From assembly GCA_002335845.1 (NCBI GenBank), contig DDCV01000114.1, positions 1-18,531 of the forward strand: a stretch of 18,531 bases of DNA. Reading direction: 5' to 3'. Shown here one piece after another: positions 1 through 7,332 of the stretch. The position numbers were made by a program, and so were the translations under genes. Below the pieces are notes generated by a model. The model was not told the origin of the DNA. It saw nothing but the letters and a program-made list of their open reading frames with translations, and did not search any database. Every line of letters starts with the position of its first letter. The first letter of the stretch is position 1. The DNA is from Rickettsiales bacterium UBA1997 (GTDB lineage Bacteria; Pseudomonadota; Alphaproteobacteria; Rickettsiales; UBA1997).

Positions 1-10
1 GACTATTTAG

Positions 11-133
11 TATTATTTTATTGGCTTTATTTCTAGTATTGGCGTAATATTCTCTATAGCTATACCAGCTACATGGGGCGTAAATCATATCTCAGGGTTA
101 AATTGGGAATATGATTTGTCAAACAATATATAG
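11..133 (+). pseudogene. C-terminal remnant of a membrane protein, possibly an MFS-type transporter
   Basis: An open stretch of about 40 codons ends at TAG 131-133. It encodes a hydrophobic segment (YYFIGFISSIGVIFSIAIPA) followed by a short polar tail. An in-frame TAG lies just upstream at 8-10 and there is no ATG, GTG or TTG start inside, so it cannot be an intact gene as it stands. The aromatic-rich helix followed by a short polar tail resembles the last transmembrane segment of major facilitator transporters, but this is only a resemblance. It converges on pilT and is followed by a terminator-like hairpin, as expected for the true end of a gene. It may instead be an intact gene carrying a stop mutation whose main body lies outside the window. 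Confidence 0.25.
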
Positions 134-160
134 ACTAGGTATTTAGGATTGTAAATTATA

Positions 161-190
161 AAAACAGCAATAAAGAAGGCTGCGGTTTTC
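161..190. terminator. Bidirectional terminator-like hairpin between convergent units
   Basis: AAAAC-AGC at the left pairs with GCT-(GCG)-GTTTT at the right around a loop of about 10 bases. T-rich tails occur on both strands (TTTTCCTTTTGTTT on +, GTTTTTATAATTT on -). It sits between the + strand remnant and the end of pilT, where a shared terminator is expected. The stem has a three-base bulge, so strength is uncertain. Confidence 0.4.
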
Positions 191-227
191 CTTTTGTTTA
201 ACTACCGTAGTTTTATAGATTTGGGCC

Positions 228-1259
228 TTAACAATATAATAGGGCGTCCTCAAAAGTATCTTTGGATATTAGGCCTTTTTCATACATTTCATTGACAGAA
301 TCTCTTATTGTTATCATGCCGTTTTTTTTATTCATCTCAATAATAGAGTTTATTTGATGTAAATTATTCTCCCTGATGAGATTGCGAGTTGAATTATTAG
401 TTATCATAACTTCGCAAGCTGGATATCTGCCTCCATTTATACCAGGTAAAAGATGTTGTGATAAAATAGCTTTTAAGGACGAGGATAGCATGCTTCTTAC
501 TGAAGGCTTGCTGTCAGAAGGAAATACATCTAATATCCTACTAATCGCATGAACTGTTGAATTGGTATGTAATGTAGCAAAGACCAAATGACCCGTCTCT
601 GCGGCTGTTAATGCTAGCTGTATCGTTTCAAGGTCACGCATTTCACCAACCAATATTATATCAGGATCCTCTCTTAAAGAGCTTTTTAATGCCCCAGGGA
701 ATGACTTAGTATTTGAACCAACTTCTCTTTGATTGATGATAGATTTTTTGTTAAAATGAATAAATTCAACAGGATCTTCAATTGTGATAATATGCTTGCT
801 CTTAGATTGATTTATTAAGTCAATTAGTGCCGAAATTGTAGTAGATTTACCATGTCCAGTTGGTCCAGAAATTAAAACCAGGCCATTTTGGAAATTGGCA
901 AAACTACCAACAATCTTGGGAAGATTTAACTCATCCAGAGTTTTGATTTTAGTCGTAATTTGACGAAACACAATTGCCGGACCCTTAATAGTATGAAAAG
1001 CATTAACACGAAATCTTAAGTCATCCTCAATTTGAATAGCAAAATCAATTTCTTGATTATCAAGGTAATTTTTCATTTGCTTTTCACTTGTTATAGACCT
1101 TAGGCAGCTATAAACTTCTTCGCTTGTCGGATTGTGTAATCCAGGAAGGTTAACAATTGATCCATCTAATCGCAGGGTAATTTGAGAAAAAGAAGAAATG
1201 TGTATGTCAGAGCAATTATTTTTTTTGCAATAATTTAATATATCTTTAATTATTATCAT
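228..1259 (-). CDS. pilT: PilT-type twitching/retraction ATPase
   Basis: This is a cytoplasmic hexameric ATPase of the GspE/PilT family that powers pilus retraction. Visible motifs are the N-terminal PAS-like region (about 1-95), Walker A GPTGHGKS (132-139), the Asp box IITIEDPVEF (157-166), Walker B DIILVGEMRD (200-209) and the His box around GHLVFATLHT (223-232). The PilT-characteristic TRNLIRE (291-297) is followed by HQI. The length of 343 aa matches PilT (about 344) rather than the longer assembly ATPase PilB. The TRNLIRE signature, equivalent to AIRNLIRE, supports retraction rather than extension. The start is ATG 1259, with an AAGG about 9 bases upstream lying inside the preceding gene. 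The gene overlaps the TPR gene by 14 bp and is last in the obgE-mnmG-TPR-pilT run. No other pilus gene is in the window, so the machine it serves is unknown. Confidence 0.9.
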   Translation of the reverse strand: MIIIKDILNYCKKNNCSDIHISSFSQITLRLDGSIVNLPGLHNPTSEEVYSCLRSITSEKQMKNYLDNQEIDFAIQIEDDLRFRVNAFHTIKGPAIVFRQITTKIKTLDELNLPKIVGSFANFQNGLVLISGPTGHGKSTTISALIDLINQSKSKHIITIEDPVEFIHFNKKSIINQREVGSNTKSFPGALKSSLREDPDIILVGEMRDLETIQLALTAAETGHLVFATLHTNSTVHAISRILDVFPSDSKPSVRSMLSSSLKAILSQHLLPGINGGRYPACEVMITNNSTRNLIRENNLHQINSIIEMNKKNGMITIRDSVNEMYEKGLISKDTFEDALLYC

Positions 1260-2100
1260 TTTTTTGTGCCTTAAGAGATGCTATTCTGCCCTTTACTGAG
1301 TTTAAAGAAATGGAATCATATTTACTGGAATAGTTTTTAACAACGGCAGAATAGTTAGCAATCGCATTGCTGCTATTATTCATTTTATCGTAAATAACTG
1401 CAATATTATATATATATTCTATATTATCGGGGTCTTTAGCAAGAGATCTTCTGAGGTATTGCAGAGCCAAATCATATTTCTGAGTTTTTTCATAGGCCAG
1501 TGCTAATTGGGCTGTTATGTATGATGAGTCAGGGTTCTGTTTAGCAAGTCGTGATAAAAAATAGATTGCCTCTTGTGGAGATTCCTCAATAAGAATAGAT
1601 AATAAATTGCTAATTACTTCATGTTTATTATCAGGATTATCCTCTAATATTTTGTGATAAATCTTTTTTGCCTTCATGCTTTGATTCATTTTTTGATAGA
1701 TTGTAGCTAGAGAGAATTGCATATAATGACTATCAGGATTTGTTTTTAATAGCCCCTTGTATATTTCTATTGCCACCTCATTTTGATCTATCAAAGTAGC
1801 ATTGTAGGCCAATTTAAGTTTTTCTCTTATTGTATTATTGTCACGACTCACATCAACAACAATAATATCAAGCTCACTCCCTGCAGCAGAATCAGCAACA
1901 CGATCAATTGCTATCTTATCGCTTGAATTGACATTTTTTCTATAAAAATTAATTTCCTTCATATCATCCTTGTCAAATAACAAGCTTTGTTCAATATTTT
2001 CCAGAATCGTACTATTGGTCAAATCCTTAGATAGAGCATTACTGGCCAAGATTACCTGAACTAGCAAGAGTGTTGTTAGAAAAAAATATTTTTTAATCAT
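1246..2100 (-). CDS. Exported tetratricopeptide-repeat protein
   Basis: The 284-residue protein starts with a signal peptide: KK at 3-4, a hydrophobic stretch at about 6-19, and a likely cleavage after ASNA (19-22). A low-homology linker (25-90) follows. Five TPR-like helical hairpins are seen at about 92-121, 125-158, 160-191, 193-224 and 227-258, each with the NPD/DPD turn typical of TPR repeats. It is probably periplasmic or inner-membrane-associated and scaffolds protein-protein contacts. The overlap with pilT (14 bp) suggests co-translation and perhaps a pilotin-like role such as PilF, but PilF similarity cannot be shown by eye. There is no lipobox cysteine, so it is not an evident lipoprotein. 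Function is otherwise unknown. It lies 35 bp after mnmG. Confidence 0.75.
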   Translation of the reverse strand: MIKKYFFLTTLLLVQVILASNALSKDLTNSTILENIEQSLLFDKDDMKEINFYRKNVNSSDKIAIDRVADSAAGSELDIIVVDVSRDNNTIREKLKLAYNATLIDQNEVAIEIYKGLLKTNPDSHYMQFSLATIYQKMNQSMKAKKIYHKILEDNPDNKHEVISNLLSILIEESPQEAIYFLSRLAKQNPDSSYITAQLALAYEKTQKYDLALQYLRRSLAKDPDNIEYIYNIAVIYDKMNNSSNAIANYSAVVKNYSSKYDSISLNSVKGRIASLKAQKNDNN

Positions 2101-2135
2101 TTTATTGGCTCATACAAATCGGTTACTAAGATCAT

Positions 2136-4007
2136 TTATTTTATTATTGATGATTTTTTGAGGTAAATCAATATTGCCATAACAGAGGCTGGAGTGATTC
2201 CGCCAATTTTTAAAGCGCTAGCAATAGAAGGTGGTCGATACTCACCAAGTTTTTCACGCACCTCAAGCGATAGACTTTGAATAGCATCATAATCAATATC
2301 AAGTGGAATTTTAATGTTTTCATTGCCTCTTAATAATTCTAAGTCTTTTTCCTGTCTTTTGACATAGGATTGATATGTTGCATCAATTTTTAATTGACGT
2401 CTAATTCCATCATCAATTTGACTTATCTCTTGAGGCCATATTTTTTGCAAGTCAATAAAGTCAAAATTTTGCAGAGATAGAAGCTGTGTTGCATTTCGGA
2501 TAATTCCATTTTGCTTAATTTGTAATTTATGATCTCTCTCTATTTTGCTAGGAGATATTTTTAGGTTACATAAGATATCCTGAGCTTTTTTTATGTTATT
2601 TATTTTTTGCTTATACAAAAACTCTCTTTCCTTGCTGCAAAATCCATAATCAATAGCCTTTTGGGTTAGTCTTTGATCAGCATTATCGCAACGAAGCGAT
2701 AAGCGATATTCGGAACGAGAAGTTAACATGCGATAAGGTTCGGAAGTTCCAAGAGAAGTTAAATCATCGATCATTACCCCAATATAACCATCAGATCTTG
2801 AAATTATAAATTCTCTGTTCTTTTTATTAACTCTTAAAGCAGCATTGACTCCAGCAACTAAGCCTTGACCTGCAGCTTCTTCATATCCCGTTGTACCATT
2901 TATCTGCCCTGCAAAAAATAGATTTTTAATTTTTTTAGTTTCCAAGGTCGGTAATAGTTCGCGAGGATCAACAAAATCATATTCGATAGCATATCCTGTT
3001 TGTACTATTTTGCAATTTTCAAGACCTTTAATTGTTTTTATAAACTCCTCCTGAACTTCAATGGGAAGAGATGTTGAAATGCCATTAGGATATATTAAAT
3101 CAGAATCCAGCCCTTCTGGCTCAAGAAATATTTGATGTCTATCCTTGTCAAAGAAGCGGTTAATTTTATCTTCAATTGACGGGCAATAGCGTGGACCATT
3201 TCCAGAAATTGCACCACCATACATGGCTGATTTTTCAAGATTGTTTTTAATAATTTGGTGAGTCTTGCTATTGGTATAGGTTATATAACATTTAATTTGT
3301 TCAGTTTTTATTTCTTTATTAAGATAGGAAAATGGCTGTGGCGGATTATCACCGGCCTGCTCTTCTAGATTAGAAAAATCAATTGATGATTTCAGAATTC
3401 GTGGCGGCGTGCCAGTTTTTAAGCGCGCTATATTAAAATTATGTTTTTTTAGGGTCTTGGATAGTCCATGAGATGGTTTTTCATCAAAACGACCAGCTGG
3501 AGTTTGCGTATTTCCAATGTGAATTACACCAGATAGAAAAGTACCAGTAGTTAGAATCACTGATTTTGCTTCAATGTAAGAGCCACTATCTAGAATCACT
3601 GCTTTCGCTTCACCATCTTCAATGGCAATATCTTCAACCGAAGCAAATATGGTATCGATATTTTTATAATCTTTTAATATTTCATTAACAGCTTTTTTAT
3701 ACAATTTACGATCGGCTTGCGCCCTTGGTGAATGTACGGCGGCGCCTTTAGATAAATTTAAGATACGAAAATGAATTCCTGCCATATCAATAGCGCGGCC
3801 CATGATACCGTCTAGCGCATCAATTTCACGAACAATAGTACCTTTAGCCACGCCACCAATTGCAGGGTTGCAAGACATTTCGCCTAAATTATCAGGCTTT
3901 TTTGTCGCAAGCAAAACTTTGGCGCCGCATCTAGCAGCAGCACAAGCAGCCTCAACCCCAGCATGACCTGCTCCGATTACCACAACTTCATAAAAATTTT
4001 TACTCAT
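2136..4007 (-). CDS. mnmG: tRNA uridine-34 5-carboxymethylaminomethyl modification protein MnmG (GidA)
   Basis: This is the FAD-dependent subunit of the MnmE-MnmG complex, which places the cmnm5 group on U34 of tRNAs reading split-box codons. The N-terminal dinucleotide fold has GAGHAG (12-17). The family signatures CNPAIGG (46-52), KGAAVHSPRAQADR (87-100) and RLKTGTPPR (about 195-203) are present, and later the SEYRLSLRCDNADQRLT block and a C-terminal helical domain ending near IGGITPASV. The length of 623 aa equals the usual about 620-630. ATG 4007 lies inside the end of obgE (8-bp overlap), with a purine-rich AAGAAAAAAG before it, so translation is likely coupled. Its usual downstream partners rsmG-parA-parB are absent; a TPR gene and pilT follow instead. 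Confidence 0.97.
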   Translation of the reverse strand: MSKNFYEVVVIGAGHAGVEAACAAARCGAKVLLATKKPDNLGEMSCNPAIGGVAKGTIVREIDALDGIMGRAIDMAGIHFRILNLSKGAAVHSPRAQADRKLYKKAVNEILKDYKNIDTIFASVEDIAIEDGEAKAVILDSGSYIEAKSVILTTGTFLSGVIHIGNTQTPAGRFDEKPSHGLSKTLKKHNFNIARLKTGTPPRILKSSIDFSNLEEQAGDNPPQPFSYLNKEIKTEQIKCYITYTNSKTHQIIKNNLEKSAMYGGAISGNGPRYCPSIEDKINRFFDKDRHQIFLEPEGLDSDLIYPNGISTSLPIEVQEEFIKTIKGLENCKIVQTGYAIEYDFVDPRELLPTLETKKIKNLFFAGQINGTTGYEEAAGQGLVAGVNAALRVNKKNREFIISRSDGYIGVMIDDLTSLGTSEPYRMLTSRSEYRLSLRCDNADQRLTQKAIDYGFCSKEREFLYKQKINNIKKAQDILCNLKISPSKIERDHKLQIKQNGIIRNATQLLSLQNFDFIDLQKIWPQEISQIDDGIRRQLKIDATYQSYVKRQEKDLELLRGNENIKIPLDIDYDAIQSLSLEVREKLGEYRPPSIASALKIGGITPASVMAILIYLKKSSIIK

Positions 4008-5019
4008 CTTTTTTCTTATGCATATTCATTAATTTTATAATTTCCCTTAAAACATCATTAATTCCATCTTTAGTCACGGCAGAAATCGCAAATATCTTGA
4101 TATCATTAATTTTATTTTTTTTAAAAAATTGTTTTAATTTAGATATCTTACTTTTTATTTCCTTATCTGATAGTGTATCGCTCTTGCTTAGGGCGATAAT
4201 TTCTGGTTTTGTTGATAATTCTTCGCTATAATTCTTTAACTCTCCCCTTATCACCTTGTAGTTTTCAGTAATATCTTCGTTGGTAGAGTCAATTAAGTGA
4301 AGCAACAAGCCGCATCTTTCAATATGCTTCAAAAATCTATCACCCAAACCCTTACCATTTGACGCACCTTTAATTAAGCCGGGAATATCAGCTGCTACAA
4401 ACTCTTTATCATCAATATAAACCACTCCAAGCTGCGGCTTTAAGGTTGTGAATGGATAATCAGCAATTTTTGGCTTAGCTCTGGTTGTTGATGATAGAAA
4501 AGTCGACTTTCCAGCATTTGGCAATCCTAATAGACCAACATCGGAAAGTAATTTTAATTTAAAAACTAACCACATTTGTTCACCCTCTTCGCCACTTTGC
4601 GCATATCTTGGCGCTCGGTTAACTGAGCTTTTAAAATTATTATTACCCAAACCTCCCCTACCACCTTTGGCCACTAAAAACTCCTGATCATGAATTGCTA
4701 GATCCATAATCATTTCATTGTTTTCATCAAATATTTGAGTTCCCAAGGGCACTTTTAATATCAACTTATCGCCACTAGCACCACTTCTTCTTTTCCCCAT
4801 TCCCTGGCAACCACTTTTTGCCTTGAAGTGCTGCTGAAAGCGATAATCAATTAATGTATTTAAATCTTTTGTGCATTTTAAAATTATATCTCCACCACTA
4901 CCTCCATCTCCACCATCTGGCCCTCCTCTAGGAATAGATTTTTCACGCCTAAAACTCACAGATCCACTGCCGCCATTTCCAGCTGCAACATGTATTTTTA
5001 CTTCATCGATAAATTGCAT
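4000..5019 (-). CDS. obgE: Obg-family GTPase, ribosome assembly and stress checkpoint
   Basis: This is a GTP-binding protein that associates with the 50S subunit during late assembly. The glycine-rich Obg fold fills residues 1-157 (GNGGSGSVSFRRE, GGPDGGDGGSGG, KGGRGGLGN). The G domain carries G1 GLPNAGKST (165-173), switch ADYPFTT (186-192), G3 DIPG (211-214), a G4 variant SKSD (278-281) and G5 ISAVT (312-316). The S in place of N in G4 is tolerated in this family. The 339 aa match alphaproteobacterial forms without a long C-terminal extension. The start is ATG 5017-5019 with no recognisable Shine-Dalgarno. It is the first gene of the four-gene minus-strand operon. The usual upstream rplU-rpmA pair is not present. 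Confidence 0.97.
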   Translation of the reverse strand: MQFIDEVKIHVAAGNGGSGSVSFRREKSIPRGGPDGGDGGSGGDIILKCTKDLNTLIDYRFQQHFKAKSGCQGMGKRRSGASGDKLILKVPLGTQIFDENNEMIMDLAIHDQEFLVAKGGRGGLGNNNFKSSVNRAPRYAQSGEEGEQMWLVFKLKLLSDVGLLGLPNAGKSTFLSSTTRAKPKIADYPFTTLKPQLGVVYIDDKEFVAADIPGLIKGASNGKGLGDRFLKHIERCGLLLHLIDSTNEDITENYKVIRGELKNYSEELSTKPEIIALSKSDTLSDKEIKSKISKLKQFFKKNKINDIKIFAISAVTKDGINDVLREIIKLMNMHKKKDE

Positions 5020-5705
5020 TGTTAGATAATAATTAAATATTTTATGTGCGAGTTAATAAAGCGCTCTACCTTTCTTAAAAATTTATACTACGACTCTTTT
5101 TTCTTAAAAAAAACCCCTAAAACCTAGATTCATATAAATTTGCTAACAAAAATCGAGTTTGACGATATAATAAAGAGCCCTAGGCAGAATAGAAATCTGA
5201 AGAAATAGTTTCAAAAGATAGCAACCCTTATAATAAAATTATGATATTATGTTTGTTTGGCAAGATAGAAAATATTAAGAAGCGCATAAAAAACTTGCCA
5301 AAAGCAGCTGAGAATAAAAATCATTTATTTTCTACTCAAGATCTAAATTATTGCGCTACCAACAAAACATTGTTGCTAGGGTAAGCAAAAAAACTTCCCG
5401 TGCCTCAATAATAATGATAATAAAATTACCAGATAATTATATTATATTCAGTTATAGATCGTAACATGGTATTGCAAAGTATTGTACATCTATGATTAGC
5501 AATTTGACAATATTGTTTAAAAATTGTAAAAAAATAGCTTCGTACCAATAATTGGTTTTTTAATCGTAATTGATTTCAGTAAAATATGTAAAATTTTATA
5601 AAGATTTTACACTTGATTTAAAACTTTATTATAATTAGGGTAGCTCGATAATAAGTATCTTTGCTCTTTGCTTTTTTAAAATTTTTTACAAATCAACACT
5701 AAGAA
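5020..5705. other. Divergent intergenic region between obgE and nusA, with inverted repeats
   Basis: There is no convincing protein gene. A TATAAT at 5229-5234 precedes a 47-codon open frame (5241-5384, ATG, no Shine-Dalgarno). Inside that frame lie a perfect 9-bp inverted repeat, TTTGGCAAG 5256-5264 with CTTGCCAAA 5294-5302, and an imperfect hairpin at 5355-5386 (GCTACC-AACAA, loop AACA, TTGTT, five-base bulge, GGT-A-AGC). An isolated TTGACA at 5514-5519 lacks a good -10. The nusA promoter is described separately. The normal rimP gene upstream of nusA is missing, so part of this may be eroded coding DNA or a small RNA/leader. Confidence 0.5.
5606..5635 (+). promoter_or_regulatory. Probable sigma70-type promoter of nusA
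   Basis: TTTACA (5606-5611, five of six consensus bases) and a perfect TATAAT (5630-5635) are separated by 18 bp. The predicted start near 5642 gives a leader of about 64 bases before nusA. A TTGATT at 5613 is too close to the -10 to be the partner. Confidence 0.5.
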
Positions 5706-7058
5706 ATGTCAGGTAATTCAACTATTATTGGAAATAAGGAAATTTTGCTGGTTGCAGAAAATATTGCCCATGAAAAAGGCATTCCCGCTCAAGATGTCGT
5801 ATCAGCAATGCAAGAAGGTATAAAAGCTGCTGCGAAAAAAAAATATGGCAGTCATCTTGATATTGATTGTAGGATAGATAAAAAATCTGGCAAAATAAGC
5901 TTATTTAATAAGCTTGAAGTTGTTGAAGACGAAAAAGAAGATTTTGATTTTAGAACACATATATCGCTAAAATACGCCAAAAAAGAAGATAACTTAGTTG
6001 AGGTTGGCGACTCTATCATTCAGGAACTACCTCCAATTGACTTAACTAGGGTTGTAGCACAAGTTGCTCGTAACGAGATTATTAAAAAAGTTAAAGAAGC
6101 TGAAAAAACAAAAGAATACAATGCCTTTAAAGATAGAGTTGGCGATATCGTAAGCGCCTCAGTTAGAAAAATTGGCCTCAAAAATATTGTTATGGAAATT
6201 GAGGGTTTTGAAGCAATAATACACGAAAATGCTTTAATTTCAAAAGAAAGCTTTAGAGTTGGAGACCGAGTTAGATGTTATGTTGAAGATGTTCGTCAAG
6301 AAGAAAATGGCGCGCAGATATTCTTATCAAGGACTCATCCTAACTTCCTAATTAAACTTTTTGAACAAGAGGTTCCAGAATTATATGAAGGAAATATCGA
6401 GGTTAAGGCTGTAGCTCGTGAGGCTGGTTCTAGATCCAAGATAGCAATATATTCTAAGCGCGACGATATTGATATGATAGGCTCTTTTATCGGTATAAGA
6501 GGTAGTAGAGTTCAGGCGGTGAGTAATGAGCTTCGTGGCGAAAAAATAGATATTATTAGATGGTCATCTAATATCGCAGAATTAGTGGTTAACGCTATGA
6601 CTCCGGCCAAAATTAGCAAAGTTGTTGTTGATGAGGAAAACAAGCTAATAGAAATCATTGTAGCAGAAGATCAACTAAGTCTTGCAATTGGAAGATCTGG
6701 ACAAAATGTTAAACTAGCCTCAAAGCTAGTTGAGCACAAAATTGATATCATGACCGATGAGCAAGAGTCAACAAGAAGATCGACGGAGTTTAAAGAAGCG
6801 TCGCAACTATTTATAGATAGCTTAGATGTTGAAGAAATGATTGCCAATCTTCTGGCGTCTGAAGGATTTAATTCAACTGAAGAGCTTGCTAAAGCTGATT
6901 TGAAGGAAATATCTTCTATTGAAGGATTCGACGATGATATTGCTCAAGAAATTAAGAAGCGAGCTGAAGAGTTTAATGAGAGCAAAAAATCCAAACCAAG
7001 TGAAACTGAGGATCTCGATAATAAAGAATTACAACAGGAGTCTGAAATAGAAAATTAG
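5706..7058 (+). CDS. nusA: Transcription elongation/termination/antitermination factor NusA
   Basis: NusA binds RNA polymerase and nascent RNA to modulate pausing, termination and rRNA antitermination. Domain order: N-terminal polymerase-binding domain (1-125), S1 (about 144-210), KH1 with GIRG (263-266) and the strongly conserved GEKIDIIRW (278-286), and KH2 with GRSGQN (329-334). One helical hairpin AR-like repeat follows (about 373-424), then an acidic tail. The 450 aa are shorter than the E. coli protein (495 aa, two AR repeats). In KH1 the usual DPVGACVG-type segment reads DMIGSFIG, a mild divergence. ATG 5706 follows CACTAAGAA, a weak Shine-Dalgarno. infB follows after 274 bp without ylxR, and rimP is missing before it. 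Confidence 0.96.
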   Translation: MSGNSTIIGNKEILLVAENIAHEKGIPAQDVVSAMQEGIKAAAKKKYGSHLDIDCRIDKKSGKISLFNKLEVVEDEKEDFDFRTHISLKYAKKEDNLVEVGDSIIQELPPIDLTRVVAQVARNEIIKKVKEAEKTKEYNAFKDRVGDIVSASVRKIGLKNIVMEIEGFEAIIHENALISKESFRVGDRVRCYVEDVRQEENGAQIFLSRTHPNFLIKLFEQEVPELYEGNIEVKAVAREAGSRSKIAIYSKRDDIDMIGSFIGIRGSRVQAVSNELRGEKIDIIRWSSNIAELVVNAMTPAKISKVVVDEENKLIEIIVAEDQLSLAIGRSGQNVKLASKLVEHKIDIMTDEQESTRRSTEFKEASQLFIDSLDVEEMIANLLASEGFNSTEELAKADLKEISSIEGFDDDIAQEIKKRAEEFNESKKSKPSETEDLDNKELQQESEIEN

Positions 7059-7332
7059 AAAATAAAATTTAATATTTTATACTAAATCAATTCTCCTTTA
7101 AGAAAAAAGATTTTACTTACAGTAATCGAAGATATATTAAATAGTATTTATAGCTTTAAAGGTAAGTTTATAAATAATTAGGCTAAAACTAAATAAAAAT
7201 TAACAATCAGAGCTTTATAAGTAGGAATTCGTAAATAAAAAATATGTCAGACTTTACCTGAATTTATATTTATTTTTTATCTCAGATTATCTTTAAAAGA
7301 CTTTGGTTATTTTAAGAAGCAGAGAAAATATT

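Noticed and set aside
5040..5090. tRNA-like GGTAGAGCGC on the minus strand upstream of obgE
   Set aside because: It resembles a tRNA D-arm, but no acceptor stem, anticodon arm or T-arm can be paired around it.
5241..5384. 47-codon open frame as a protein gene
   Set aside because: No Shine-Dalgarno, no family resemblance, and it overlaps two inverted repeats; kept only as part of the structured spacer.
5514..5542. TTGACA as a nusA promoter
   Set aside because: No acceptable -10 box lies 16-18 bp downstream; the TTTACA/TATAAT pair nearer the gene is better.
7059..7085. AT-only hairpin after nusA as a terminator
   Set aside because: The pairing consists only of A and T, common by chance here, and there is no GC core.
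7303..7332. Upstream TTG start for infB
   Set aside because: ATG 7333 gives the standard IF-2 N-terminus and has a purine-rich ribosome site; the ten extra residues look unlike the family.
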